In this document: positions 56,157-64,000 of the stretch, piece after piece
Layout of the letters: each line of letters begins with the position of its first letter
How positions within the stretch are numbered: position 1 is the first letter of the stretch
Assembly (NCBI GenBank): GCA_947446815.1
Contig: CANFGT010000001.1
Span: 266,545 to 330,544 of the forward strand
Length of the DNA stretch: 64,000 nt
Origin: Acidimicrobiaceae bacterium
GTDB lineage: Bacteria; Actinomycetota; Acidimicrobiia; Acidimicrobiales; Ilumatobacteraceae
Direction: 5' to 3'
Notes under the pieces: model-generated
Told to the model about the DNA's origin: nothing
Databases searched by the model: none
What the model saw: the letters and a program-made list of their open reading frames with translations, nothing else
Program-made: the position numbers and the translations under genes

Positions 56157-56983
56157 CCGCAGCACATGACACGAAGCAGAAGTGGGGCCGTGGTGTCATC
56201 AACGGTATTGCTGGTGCCGCGATGCTGTATCTCTTTGCCCCCATCATCGTCATTGTTGTGTTTTCCTTCAATAATCCAAAGGGCAAGTTCAACATTGTGT
56301 GGCGTGGTTTTACGCTCAAGAACTGGGCTCATCCGTTTTCTCAACCAGAGCTCACCGATGCGTTAGTCGTGAGTTTGAAAGTGGCCTTTATCTCGACGGT
56401 CATTGCAACGTTGCTGGGCACATGCATTGCATTGGCGCTCAGTCGGTATAAGTTCAAAGGCAGCGGGGCAGTGAACCTCTTCCTCGTGTTGCCTCTCACG
56501 TCGCCAGAAGTCGTCCTTGGTTCATCTCTCGCGACTTTGTTTCTTTCTCGCGGAGTTTCATTCGGGATAGTGACAGTCATCATTGCTCACGTGATGTTCC
56601 AAGTGTCATTTGTGGCCGTGACATTACGTGCACGAATTCGCGGTTTCGACTGGTCTCTCGAGCAAGCAGCGATGGATCTCGGTGCGTCCCCAGGTCGAGC
56701 ATTCTGGAAGGTCACATTTCCATTGATCCTTCCGGGCATTCTCGCCGCCGCACTGTTGTCGTTCGCATTGTCCATCGATGACTTCATCATTACGTTCTTT
56801 AACGCAGGTTCTTTAGTGACCTTCCCACTGCAAATCTTTGGCGCATCTCGAGTGGCAATTCCTGCGCAGATCAATGTGTTGGCAACAATGTTGCTGATGG
56901 GAAGCATCACAATCATGGTTGGCGCTCTTATTATCAATTCACGCCGCAATCGTCTCAACAACGGCTCAGAAGCCAAGGGGTAA
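56153..56983 (+). CDS. potC: Polyamine-type ABC permease, second subunit
   Basis: 276-residue permease with six hydrophobic helices and the coupling motif EQAAMDLGASPGRAFWKVTFP. It pairs with PotB to form the channel. The 4-nt overlap with potB implies coupled translation, and the 2-hydroxyacid dehydrogenase follows after 3 nt. Confidence 0.93.
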   Translation: MTAAHDTKQKWGRGVINGIAGAAMLYLFAPIIVIVVFSFNNPKGKFNIVWRGFTLKNWAHPFSQPELTDALVVSLKVAFISTVIATLLGTCIALALSRYKFKGSGAVNLFLVLPLTSPEVVLGSSLATLFLSRGVSFGIVTVIIAHVMFQVSFVAVTLRARIRGFDWSLEQAAMDLGASPGRAFWKVTFPLILPGILAAALLSFALSIDDFIITFFNAGSLVTFPLQIFGASRVAIPAQINVLATMLLMGSITIMVGALIINSRRNRLNNGSEAKG

Positions 56984-56986
56984 ATC

Positions 56987-57907
56987 ATGTCGAGGGAAGG
57001 CCGAATAGCCATCGCGCCGGAGTTATCTCCGGCATGGATTGCCGATGCTGTCATCGCTGGCGGTGCGGTCGTCACTCCCGCCTCTGAGGCAACGGCGGCG
57101 GTATGGACCGCAGCGCGAGATGCCGAAGGTTTACGGGTCTTCCTCGAAGCAAACGATCATCTGGATTGGATACAGGTTCCTTTCGCTGGGGTGGAGCGAT
57201 TCCTCCCGGTGATTGACGACCGCCGTGTTTGGACATGCGGTAAAGGCGTATACGCAGAGCCTGTGGCAGAACATGCATTGTCCTTAGCGCTCGCCGGTCT
57301 TCGCAATATTGCGGAGTACGCACGGGCAAAGACATGGACTGGGCCAGTGGGGCGAAACCTATTAGGTGCAAGTGTCACTATCGTTGGTGGCGGCGGGATT
57401 ACCGAGTCACTCATTCGTCTGTTGACCCCATTTAAGTGCGACATCACTGTGGTGCGTCGCACAGTTGAACATGTGGAAGGTGCTGACACTGTGGTCGGCA
57501 CAGAGAATCTGGTTGATGCTCTTGTAGGCGCCGATGTTGTGTTTCTTGCACTGTCACTCACGCCAGAAACTCAGGGACTGATAGGACGCCCTGAATTTGA
57601 GTTGATGGAATCGCACGCATGGATAGTGAACGTTGCTCGCGGCGGCCACATCGTGATGGATGACCTCGTGTGGGCTTTGCAGAACAACATCATCGGTGGA
57701 GCGGCAATTGATGTGACTGACCCCATCGAACCATTGCCCGATGACCATCCACTGTGGAATCTGCCCAACTGCATCATCACGCCTCATGTTGGTAATACGC
57801 CTGAAATGGCTATTCCTCTGCTCTCCGAGCGAATTACCACCAATGTGCAGCGGTACATCGACGGTGATGATCTTGTGGGCCTAGTGGATGTGCGACAGGG
57901 CTATTAG
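56987..57907 (+). CDS. D-isomer-specific 2-hydroxyacid dehydrogenase family protein
   Basis: 306-residue NAD(P)-dependent oxidoreductase. Rossmann loop TIVGGGGITESLIRLL deviates from the usual GXGXXG ending. Catalytic residues are recognisable: Arg in VNVARGGHIV, an acidic residue in DVTDPIEPLPDDHPLW and His in ITPHVGNTPEM. The substrate is unknown. It directly follows potC, so it may process an imported compound or just share the transcript. The stop overlaps the J-domain gene by 20 nt. Confidence 0.87.
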   Translation: MSREGRIAIAPELSPAWIADAVIAGGAVVTPASEATAAVWTAARDAEGLRVFLEANDHLDWIQVPFAGVERFLPVIDDRRVWTCGKGVYAEPVAEHALSLALAGLRNIAEYARAKTWTGPVGRNLLGASVTIVGGGGITESLIRLLTPFKCDITVVRRTVEHVEGADTVVGTENLVDALVGADVVFLALSLTPETQGLIGRPEFELMESHAWIVNVARGGHIVMDDLVWALQNNIIGGAAIDVTDPIEPLPDDHPLWNLPNCIITPHVGNTPEMAIPLLSERITTNVQRYIDGDDLVGLVDVRQGY

Positions 57908-58496
57908 CAAGAACTATTACGAAGTACTGGGTGTATCTCCCGTTGCTTCTCTTGACGAGATTCGAGTTGCTTTTCGTGCTCTTGCGCGTCTTCATCATCC
58001 CGACACCGCGGATCAAAGCTTGCCGAATCAGAAAATGGCCGAAATCAATGCGGCGTGGTCAGTGTTATCGGACCATGCGAAGCGACGCGAGTATGACCGA
58101 ACTCTTCGCGAAGCGATAGCTGGGCCACAAAATTCGCGTCCAACCGCTGAACATTCTTCAAGGGAATATCGTCCGGTAACGGTTCAGCCTGCGAGGTTCC
58201 CATGGCGGGGGATTCTGTTTTTTGGTGTGTTAGCAATGCTCACGGTCTTGATCTTGCATGCGATGGCGCAGCCAATGAAACCAGAAGTACCAGACAATCT
58301 TTTGACGATTGGTTCTTGTATCAACATTGATCGGGAGCAGTTTGTGAGAGAAGTGTCATGTCTCGATTCTCATGATGGCATTGTTCGTCAACTTGTTGTC
58401 TTTGATGGGAGTTGCCCCTCTGGTACCCAGGGCTATCTGGACCGACAGGGCTTAGGAATTGCTTGCATCGACGAGACCGTGGCAACGAACAGGTAG
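57888..58496 (+). CDS. J-domain protein with one transmembrane segment
   Basis: 202-residue membrane-anchored J-domain protein. The J domain (about residues 8-72) has YYEVLGVSPVASLDEIR and the HPD motif in RLHHPDTAD, so it should stimulate a DnaK. A transmembrane helix near residues 108-126 separates it from an extracytoplasmic C-terminal domain with four cysteines that could form disulfides. GTG 57888 overlaps the preceding gene. The role is unknown; this is not general DnaJ, which lies at 19482. Confidence 0.8.
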   Translation: MCDRAISKNYYEVLGVSPVASLDEIRVAFRALARLHHPDTADQSLPNQKMAEINAAWSVLSDHAKRREYDRTLREAIAGPQNSRPTAEHSSREYRPVTVQPARFPWRGILFFGVLAMLTVLILHAMAQPMKPEVPDNLLTIGSCINIDREQFVREVSCLDSHDGIVRQLVVFDGSCPSGTQGYLDRQGLGIACIDETVATNR

Positions 58497-58535
58497 GGGA
58501 CTCAAGGTTGTCTCGGTAATGTGGGCTTCCCGTAA

Positions 58536-58612
58536 GGGCGCGTAGCTCAGTTGGTTAGAGCACCACGTTCACACCGTGGGGGTCATGGGTTCGAGTCCCG
58601 TCGTGCCCACCA
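58536..58612 (+). tRNA. tRNA-Val (anticodon CAC)
   Basis: Complete cloverleaf with acceptor GGGCGCG/CGTGCCC, anticodon stem CCACG/CGTGG and loop TTCACAC (anticodon CAC), T loop TTCGAGT and encoded CCA. Outside the anticodon arm and variable loop it is almost identical to the GAC tRNA at 22912. TAATGT at 58517-58522 is a plausible -10. Confidence 0.97.
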
Positions 58613-58683
58613 ATAAATCCTCGGAGCACGGACTTCGCGTGTGGTCAATCCTCTCGTCGGTATTCAGAACTAGTTTCTACGTT

Positions 58684-59190
58684 GTGCGGAAATTATGTGA
58701 GCGACCTGGTTGTGCGGCGCCAGCAGAGGTGTCGTATGGCATTGATAACTCCGCTCTTCTTGTATGGGTGGATAATCGCCCCATTCCTGAAAGGGAATTA
58801 GCCGGCCGTCTCTGTCGCCGTCATGCCGACGCCATTTCTGTTCCACGTGGCTGGACGATTGATGATCGTCGACTTGCAGTGCCACAACTCTTTCGTCAAG
58901 TGGATATGCCACCAGCGGAACCAGTCAAGAAGTTAAAGCGCGCACCGAAGGCTCCGGCGTCTGAGAACAACGAGAGCAAGAAACTGACGTTGTTCGAGAC
59001 CATTGCTGAAGAACTTGCCGAGTTGGAAAAGGTGCAGGAGCCAACAACGTCTGATCCCGATGAGACTCGAGCTATTCCTTGGTCTCCGCATCTCGCTGGA
59101 TCGTATGTCGAAGATGATGAAGAAGACCGTCCAGTGTTAGGACGACTCATGGGACGTGCGTTTGGACAACGAAAGGATGATGACAAATGA
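58684..59190 (+). CDS. DUF3499 family protein (zinc-ribbon-like)
   Basis: 168-residue actinobacterial protein of unknown function. The N-terminal domain has cysteines in LCERPGCAAPAEVSY and a CRRHADAISVPRGW segment, a likely metal site with a DUF3499 pattern. The C-terminal half is charged and low complexity. GTG 58684 is chosen: TAGTTT lies 7 nt upstream, matching the leaderless pattern, and the longer frame runs into the tRNA gene. Overlaps the SRPBCC gene by 4 nt. Confidence 0.8.
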   Translation: MRKLCERPGCAAPAEVSYGIDNSALLVWVDNRPIPERELAGRLCRRHADAISVPRGWTIDDRRLAVPQLFRQVDMPPAEPVKKLKRAPKAPASENNESKKLTLFETIAEELAELEKVQEPTTSDPDETRAIPWSPHLAGSYVEDDEEDRPVLGRLMGRAFGQRKDDDK

Positions 59191-59612
59191 AGTACTCATC
59201 ATCTGTCGAAGTGCCAGCAGCTGTAGCGATTGTGCGTCCATTCGTTGAAGATCTCTCTTGCTATCCCGCGTGGATGCCAATGGTCCACAATGTGATTTCA
59301 ATTGCTGAAGGCGTATGGACAGTAGAACTTCGCGCAAAAGTGGGAGTATTCGCTCGATCTAAAGCATTGCGTATGCGTCGAACCACCAATGAAGAAAACG
59401 TCATTGTGTTTGAACGAGACGAAGAAGATGGTCGTCAACATTCACCGTGGGTGATGAGAGTCATGCTCAGCCCAGATTCTTCGACAACAAATGTCACGAT
59501 TGATTTGGCGTACGGCGGAAATTTATGGAGTGCCGGAATTCTTGATCGAGTTCTTGCTTCGCAAGTAGATGCGGGGAAAGCCGGACTCGTTCGAGCTGTT
59601 CAGGGGGCGTAG
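59187..59612 (+). CDS. SRPBCC-family (START-like) protein
   Basis: 141-residue protein of the polyketide cyclase/START-like fold: KYSSSVEVPAAVAIVRPFVED, YPAWMPMVHNVISI and an amphipathic C-terminal helix (ILDRVLASQVDAGKAGLVRAV). Such proteins bind hydrophobic ligands. It is coupled to the DUF3499 gene by a 4-nt overlap and its last 13 nt overlap the convergent ABC ATPase gene. Confidence 0.78.
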   Translation: MKYSSSVEVPAAVAIVRPFVEDLSCYPAWMPMVHNVISIAEGVWTVELRAKVGVFARSKALRMRRTTNEENVIVFERDEEDGRQHSPWVMRVMLSPDSSTTNVTIDLAYGGNLWSAGILDRVLASQVDAGKAGLVRAVQGA

Positions 59613-60400
59613 GCGCCTAGGCGCCCGTTGGGGCGGCGTTCGACGACCAGATTCATGCCGAAGGTGGCAGTGAGATTCTCAGACGTCAGCGTTGTGCTGA
59701 TTTCTCCTGCTGCAATGATGATTCCGTCGCGCATGAGTGCACAGTGCGTTGCGGATGCAGGTATTTCGTCAACATGGTGAGTCACGACGACCGATGGCAG
59801 AGATGGATTCTCGCTTGAGAATTCGTCGAGGATACGAACGAGTTGTTCACGACCGCCAAGGTCGAGGCGAGCGCTGGGTTCATCAAGGAGAATTGCAATC
59901 GGGTCGGTCATGAGTGCACGGCCCAGAAGCACGCGTTGTTGTTCGCCAGAAGACAGTGCGCCGATGGGAGTGTTTGCATGGATTGCAACACCCATGCGGT
60001 GAAGACATTCAAGCGCCTTTGCTCTGTCCGCATCGTCGTATTCATGCCACCACACTTCTAATGCGCCATTCTTTGCGCTCATGACCACCTCTAAGGATGT
60101 CAATGCTGGACGAAGTTCTGATGCAAGAGAAGCGGAGACATAGGCAAGCCGTGGTCGCACCGGGCGGATATCGAATGAGCCGAGTGATTGACCGTTGATG
60201 CGAATATCGCCTTTGGATGGATGCAGGTACAACGACATCACCCGAAGGAGGGTCGTTTTGCCACATCCGTTGGGTCCAAGAATGACCCAACGATCAGCGG
60301 GAGAAATGGCGAGAGAGACGTTGTCAACGGTGGTGCGACTGCCATGGATGATGGAAACTCCGTGCGCTTCAATGACAGGTGCGGTTTCATTGCTCGCCAT
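59600..60400 (-). CDS. ABC transporter ATP-binding protein
   Basis: 266-residue ATPase with Walker A GPNGCGKTTLLRV, signature LSSGEQQRVLLGRAL, Walker B AILLDEPSARLDLGG and H-loop VVTHHVDEIP. It resembles the ModF/iron-ABC ATPase group. No permease is adjacent, so the partner is unknown. ATG 60400 is chosen: TACCGT lies 7 nt upstream. An upstream TTG/ATG start would overlap the divergent phosphotransferase. Confidence 0.86.
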   Translation of the reverse strand: MASNETAPVIEAHGVSIIHGSRTTVDNVSLAISPADRWVILGPNGCGKTTLLRVMSLYLHPSKGDIRINGQSLGSFDIRPVRPRLAYVSASLASELRPALTSLEVVMSAKNGALEVWWHEYDDADRAKALECLHRMGVAIHANTPIGALSSGEQQRVLLGRALMTDPIAILLDEPSARLDLGGREQLVRILDEFSSENPSLPSVVVTHHVDEIPASATHCALMRDGIIIAAGEISTTLTSENLTATFGMNLVVERRPNGRLGAYAP

Positions 60401-60420
60401 TGCAAACACGGTAGTGGGCA

Positions 60421-61401
60421 ATGCAGCAAGACATGGCAAAGTGGGGCATGGCTAGCGGGGGCGTCAGTGATTTAGCGCTTGGTATTGCGCAGGTGATGAA
60501 TGCGACATCCGTGGATGATCTGCGTCGCCTCACAGGCGGTGCATCACGTGAGACGTGGATGTTCAACGCTGACGGTGAGAAGTACGTGATGCAGCAAGTG
60601 CGACCAGGCCATCCTGGTGGCTTGGGGTTTGAGCCTCAAGTGTTGATGCATGCTCAGCTTGCTGGAGTGCCGGTTCCGCAGATGGTTTTTGACGGGTCGG
60701 AATCAACGGCACTTGAACGACCATTCATGATTGTTCGTGCTGTGGAAGGTGAGACAATCGCGCGAAAGATTCTTCGTGATGACGAATTCAGTGGCGCTCG
60801 TTCTGTTCTTGCATCGCAACTTGGTGCAGCAGCCGCGCGAACGCACATGGTGTTAGCCGACGCGATAACAGGATTACCGGGGCCCGATCAGTTGACGATG
60901 TATCGCAATGTGATGGACGAGCTAGGCGAGCCCCATCCAGTTTTCGAAATTGCATTCCGCTGGTTGGAACAGAATCGTCCACCACAAAATCGCCGCACAT
61001 TGGTGCATGGAGATCTGCGATTAGGCAACATCATGGTGGATTCGTCGGGCCTCACCGCGGTGCTCGACTGGGAATTGGCCCATGTTGGAGACCCCATGGA
61101 AGACCTCGGATGGTTGTGTGTGCGTGCGTGGCGTTTTGGTGGGCCTCGACCTGTCGCGGGAATTGGAACCTATGACGAATTATTTGAGGCTTATGAGGAA
61201 GTGTCGGGTGTTCGTCCCGACCTCAGCGCCGTGAAATGGTGGGAAGTACTAGGCACATTGAAGTGGGGCATTATTTGTATTCGTCAGGCGGCAACACATC
61301 TGCAAGGCATTGCACGCAGTCATGAATTGGCAGCCATTGGGCGACGTGTGTGTGAGAACGAATATGACCTCATCGAATATTTACTGGAAGCGTTGAAATG
61401 A
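60421..61401 (+). CDS. Phosphotransferase family protein (ACAD10-like kinase)
   Basis: 326-residue APH-fold kinase: LTGGASRETWMFNADGEKYVMQQ at the nucleotide-binding lobe, catalytic LVHGDLRLGNIMVD and metal-binding DWELAHVGDPMEDLGW. It pairs with a downstream DUF6285 gene (4-nt overlap), a frequent pairing in genomes with acyl-CoA dehydrogenases. The start may be ATG 60421, 60433 or 60448; none has a clear ribosome site. Related to, but distinct from, the kinase at 8368-9399. Confidence 0.88.
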   Translation: MQQDMAKWGMASGGVSDLALGIAQVMNATSVDDLRRLTGGASRETWMFNADGEKYVMQQVRPGHPGGLGFEPQVLMHAQLAGVPVPQMVFDGSESTALERPFMIVRAVEGETIARKILRDDEFSGARSVLASQLGAAAARTHMVLADAITGLPGPDQLTMYRNVMDELGEPHPVFEIAFRWLEQNRPPQNRRTLVHGDLRLGNIMVDSSGLTAVLDWELAHVGDPMEDLGWLCVRAWRFGGPRPVAGIGTYDELFEAYEEVSGVRPDLSAVKWWEVLGTLKWGIICIRQAATHLQGIARSHELAAIGRRVCENEYDLIEYLLEALK

Positions 61402-61739
61402 CCGCGCCACACGACCGTCCCACCGCGAGTGAACTGGTTCAGGCTGTTCGTGAATGGATGGAAACGGATCTCATGAAAGGCATCGAGCCTCGAATGACAT
61501 TTCATCTTCGCGTTGCGATGAACATGTTGGACATCGTTGATAGAGAACTGCAGCTCGGAGCACCGATGGAGGAGCGTCACGCAAAAGTATTACAAGACCT
61601 TGGCGTTGTAGACGACGTCGATCTTTCTCAGAAAATTCGAAACGGTGATTTCGATAATGATGTTACGTCGCTGCTCACAGCTCTGCGGCCTGTTGTCGAA
61701 GACAAAGTGCGCGTGGCGAATCCGAAGTATCTGCGCTAG
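61398..61739 (+). CDS. DUF6285 domain protein
   Basis: 113-residue helical protein (PTASELVQAVREWMETDLM, FHLRVAMNMLDIVDREL) of the DUF6285 type typically found directly after ACAD10-like phosphotransferases. It may be a small partner of that kinase; its function is unknown. It overlaps the kinase gene by 4 nt and the convergent rlmN by 4 nt. Confidence 0.78.
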   Translation: MTAPHDRPTASELVQAVREWMETDLMKGIEPRMTFHLRVAMNMLDIVDRELQLGAPMEERHAKVLQDLGVVDDVDLSQKIRNGDFDNDVTSLLTALRPVVEDKVRVANPKYLR

Positions 61740-62788
61740 CGCAACTGCTTGGGCAGAATCGTTACTGGTTGGCCGGCCGCTAATTGGCCACAAGCAGCAG
61801 AAATTTCGGTGCCACGATTCTGGCGAATTGTGGCATTTACGCCGAGGCTGCGTAGTAGACGTTGAAATGCTTCCACGCGGGCAGGGGAACTTCCGATTGT
61901 TGGCCAGCCTGGTGTGGGATTGAGCGGAATGAGATTGACGTGTGCTGCAGGTGACAACTGCAAACACAGGTCTGCGAGTTCATGCGCATCTCGATCGGTG
62001 TCATTGACTGTGGAAATCATTGCCCATTCGAAACTGACGCGTCGACGCTTCTCATACAGATAATCACGGCATGTCTGCATCAACATCTCCAGCGGGTAAC
62101 GCTGGTTGATGGGTACTAGTTCATCGCGAAGTGAATTGCGTGCAGCGTGTAGAGACACTGCCAAATTCACGGGCAATGGTCGCGATGTCAGCGTTTTGAT
62201 ACCCGGCACGATTCCGACTGTAGAAATAGTGATGTGACGGGCAGAGATGCCGATATCGCCATGGATGCGCTCAACTGCGCCCCACACGGATGCTTCGTTT
62301 GCAAGTGGTTCGCCCATGCCCATGAACACGATGTTGTCGACGCGTCGGGAATGGACAGCTGCTTCGCGAGCTGCACGAACAACTTGCTCCACAATCTCAC
62401 CTGTGGTGAGGTGACGACTAAAGCCAGCTTGACCGGTCGCGCAGAAACCGCATGCCATTGCGCAACCAGCCTGAGTGCTGACACAGACCGTGGCGCGGTC
62501 GTCGTAATACATGAGCACTGTCTCAATGGGGTGGTTGCCTTCAAGAAGATTCCAGAGGAACTTCACCGTGTCCCCGTCTTTGCTCGTGGAACGGGTGACT
62601 TCGATCAGCGATTCAGGTAACTCATTTGAGATCCGTGTGCGCAATGCTGCAGGAAGAGTGGTGATGTCGGCTGGACGTTGAAAGTGCGTGTACAAGCCTG
62701 ACCACAATTGGTCAAGGCGGTAGCGCGGTTCACCCTCAAGAATGCCAGCAATTTCGTCGCGAGTCGGTTGGTAGAGAGATGAGATCAC
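61736..62788 (-). CDS. rlmN: 23S rRNA (adenine-2503-C2)-methyltransferase
   Basis: 350-residue radical SAM methyltransferase acting on A2503 of 23S rRNA and on tRNA. Cluster cysteines are C109, C113 and C116 (CAMACGFC), with GMGEPLANE and HAARNSLRDELVPIN; the second catalytic cysteine is in the C-terminal ISAACGQL. It overlaps mshD by 4 nt on the same strand, so mshD-rlmN form an operon. Confidence 0.95.
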   Translation of the reverse strand: MISSLYQPTRDEIAGILEGEPRYRLDQLWSGLYTHFQRPADITTLPAALRTRISNELPESLIEVTRSTSKDGDTVKFLWNLLEGNHPIETVLMYYDDRATVCVSTQAGCAMACGFCATGQAGFSRHLTTGEIVEQVVRAAREAAVHSRRVDNIVFMGMGEPLANEASVWGAVERIHGDIGISARHITISTVGIVPGIKTLTSRPLPVNLAVSLHAARNSLRDELVPINQRYPLEMLMQTCRDYLYEKRRRVSFEWAMISTVNDTDRDAHELADLCLQLSPAAHVNLIPLNPTPGWPTIGSSPARVEAFQRLLRSLGVNATIRQNRGTEISAACGQLAAGQPVTILPKQLR

Positions 62789-63717
62789 GATGGTGCTCCT
62801 GGTGCGATATCTCCCACGAAAGCATGTTCTTCGTGGTGAGGAGTGAAGCCGAGCGCAATGTACATAGCAACGGCAGAGGTGTTGTCCGCATCGACATACA
62901 ACATTGCTTCGGAAACACCTTGTTGTTCAATGTAATGAAGACCTGCGATGGTCATGAGCCGACCGAGACCACGACCACTGACTGAGGGGTCGACGGCAAT
63001 GACATAAATTTCGCCGATTGCAGGCTCGGTGTCCCGATGAATCTTTGTCCAACAAAACGCGTTGAGAACATCGTTGTCGTGATGGAGACGGAAACCATCG
63101 GCATCAAACCATGGCTCACTAATACGACTCTCTAAAACATCAAGTGACCAAGCACCCTGTTCAGGGTGGTGGCTAAAGGCAGAGTTATTTACTTTCAGCC
63201 ATTCAGATTCATCGATGCCAGGGCGAAAAGCGCATGAAGCAAAGTCGGCAATTTCTGAGGTCAATTCTGGTTGCAGGGGAAGCGCACGGCGCATCTGCAA
63301 TAAACGTCGTCCTTGGCGTAGGCCGACTTCGGTTGCGAGTTGGCGATGAATATTGTTCGGCTCAAACACCCACCAGTGCACGTGGCCTCCGCCCTCTGAT
63401 GCAACGACGTCGAGAGCTGCTCGAATGAGGTCTGGTGCGATTTCGAGAGAGTCATATCGATGGACCGGATGAATGATGAGGTCAAGCGACCAGGACTCAT
63501 TTCCTCGGGAGACTTGGCAGTACCCGACGGCGTGGTGATGGGAGGTGTCGCGTGCAATAACACCAGCAAACCCATGCCGACCACCTTCACGCAGGTCAAG
63601 CCATAGGTGGTCATTCAGGGGGCGAGCGCCGTCTGCGCGCCATGCCGCAGTAATCAACTGGGACACTTCTTCCATGGCGGCAGCGTCCATGTGTCTCTTT
63701 ATTTCGAGTGAACGCAC
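62785..63717 (-). CDS. mshD: Mycothiol synthase
   Basis: 310-residue acetyltransferase that adds the acetyl group to Cys-GlcN-Ins, the last step of mycothiol synthesis. Two GNAT domains: N-terminal (residues 1 to about 140) and C-terminal with the acetyl-CoA loop [17 protein letters not shown] and [19 protein letters not shown]. Start GTG 63717: TACCCT lies exactly 6 nt upstream, and the length fits characterised MshD. Divergent from nth. Confidence 0.93.
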   Translation of the reverse strand: MRSLEIKRHMDAAAMEEVSQLITAAWRADGARPLNDHLWLDLREGGRHGFAGVIARDTSHHHAVGYCQVSRGNESWSLDLIIHPVHRYDSLEIAPDLIRAALDVVASEGGGHVHWWVFEPNNIHRQLATEVGLRQGRRLLQMRRALPLQPELTSEIADFASCAFRPGIDESEWLKVNNSAFSHHPEQGAWSLDVLESRISEPWFDADGFRLHHDNDVLNAFCWTKIHRDTEPAIGEIYVIAVDPSVSGRGLGRLMTIAGLHYIEQQGVSEAMLYVDADNTSAVAMYIALGFTPHHEEHAFVGDIAPGAPS

Positions 63718-63723
63718 GCGGTC

Positions 63724-63733
63724 AGGGTACCTT
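63724..63733. promoter_or_regulatory. Overlapping divergent -10 elements of mshD and nth
   Basis: The minus-strand TACCCT (63729-63724, 6 nt from the mshD GTG) and plus-strand TACCTT (63728-63733, 7 nt from the nth ATG) share two base pairs in the palindrome GGTACC. Open complexes for the two genes cannot form together. Confidence 0.65.
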
Positions 63734-63740
63734 CGTGGGC

Positions 63741-64000
63741 ATGGGAAAGCCGAGAACACCAGCAGGGCGTGCAAAAGAAACGGCCACACGGCTTGCGGTC
63801 TTGTATCCAGGGGCTGAATGTGAACTGACACATTCCAACCCGTATGAACTCCTAGCAGCCACAATCTTGTCGGCACAGTGCACTGATGTGCGCGTCAATA
63901 TGGTGACGCCTGCCCTTTTCAAGAAATACCCCACCCCGTTGGCATTGGCGGAGGCTGATATTGCCGAGTTGGAAGTGATTGTGAGATCGACGGGCTTTTA
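63741..64000 (+). CDS. nth: Endonuclease III, N-terminal 86 residues (partial)
   Basis: DNA glycosylase/AP lyase that removes oxidised pyrimidines. The frame from ATG 63741 runs to the window end: [36 protein letters not shown] with the conserved SAQ/TD region, and the helix leading to IVRSTGF. The HhH and Fe-S parts lie beyond the window. Confidence 0.92.
   Translation, partial: MGKPRTPAGRAKETATRLAVLYPGAECELTHSNPYELLAATILSAQCTDVRVNMVTPALFKKYPTPLALAEADIAELEVIVRSTGF

Overview
The window reads as one continuous stretch of chromosome from an actinobacterium, most likely a streamlined, moderate-GC member of the Acidimicrobiia. That placement is inferred from gene content, not from a tree. Actinobacterial markers are mycothiol synthase (mshD), a mycothiol-dependent nitroreductase homologue, a BldD-type regulator with the cyclic-di-GMP signature, an F420-type luciferase-like oxidoreductase, a DUF3499 protein, a Mce3R-like tandem TetR protein and a candidate 6C RNA. 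Genes are packed with 4-bp overlaps and very short spacers. I saw no insertion sequence, prophage, CRISPR array or rRNA.

Layout. 1-6.4 kb: proS (partial, minus) diverges from rimP-nusA-infB and a mycothiol-dependent nitroreductase homologue. 6.4-9.4 kb: a minus-strand operon of phosphotransferase, PAC2 protein and LLM oxidoreductase. 9.4-14 kb: thioredoxin/TPR protein, comEA, a small membrane protein, comEC, holA and rpsT. 14-23 kb: lepA, MFS, photolyase, hrcA-dnaJ-rsmE, bldD-like, hemW and tRNA-Val(GAC). 23-33.7 kb: tandem TetR regulator with an EamA transporter, MBL-fold hydrolase, acyl-CoA dehydrogenase, icd, quinone oxidoreductase, gltA, acyl-CoA carboxyltransferase and LysR. 33.7-40.8 kb: 6C RNA, HAD-PlsC protein, aconitase diverging from a GntR/HutC regulator, two crotonases and a nitroreductase. 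40.9-50 kb: gltBD, LysM lipoprotein, ddl and murF. 50-58.5 kb: MFS, P450, polyamine-type ABC operon potADBC, 2-hydroxyacid dehydrogenase and a J-domain membrane protein. 58.5-64 kb: tRNA-Val(CAC), DUF3499, SRPBCC, ABC ATPase, phosphotransferase/DUF6285, rlmN, mshD and nth (partial).

How it works together. Three TCA enzymes (icd, gltA, acn) lie within about 10 kb. A 24-bp element, identical at 21 of 24 positions, sits upstream of icd and between acn and the divergent GntR gene, which suggests local transcriptional control of citrate/isocitrate flux. gltBD, ddl and murF link nitrogen assimilation and cell-wall synthesis. The pot operon is a complete polyamine-type importer. mshD and the nitroreductase homologue tie the window to mycothiol redox chemistry.

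The strongest new signal is in the promoters. At least fourteen genes have a TANNNT hexamer exactly 6 or 7 nt before an ATG or GTG, the geometry expected for leaderless mRNAs. It resolves several ambiguous starts and shows divergent gene pairs whose -10 elements are interleaved or overlap. No obviously novel multi-gene defence or mobile system was found. The points most worth following are the TCA operator pair, the leaderless promoter grammar, the 6C RNA/LysR/HAD-PlsC region, the rimP-nusA leader attenuator and the tandem TetR protein.
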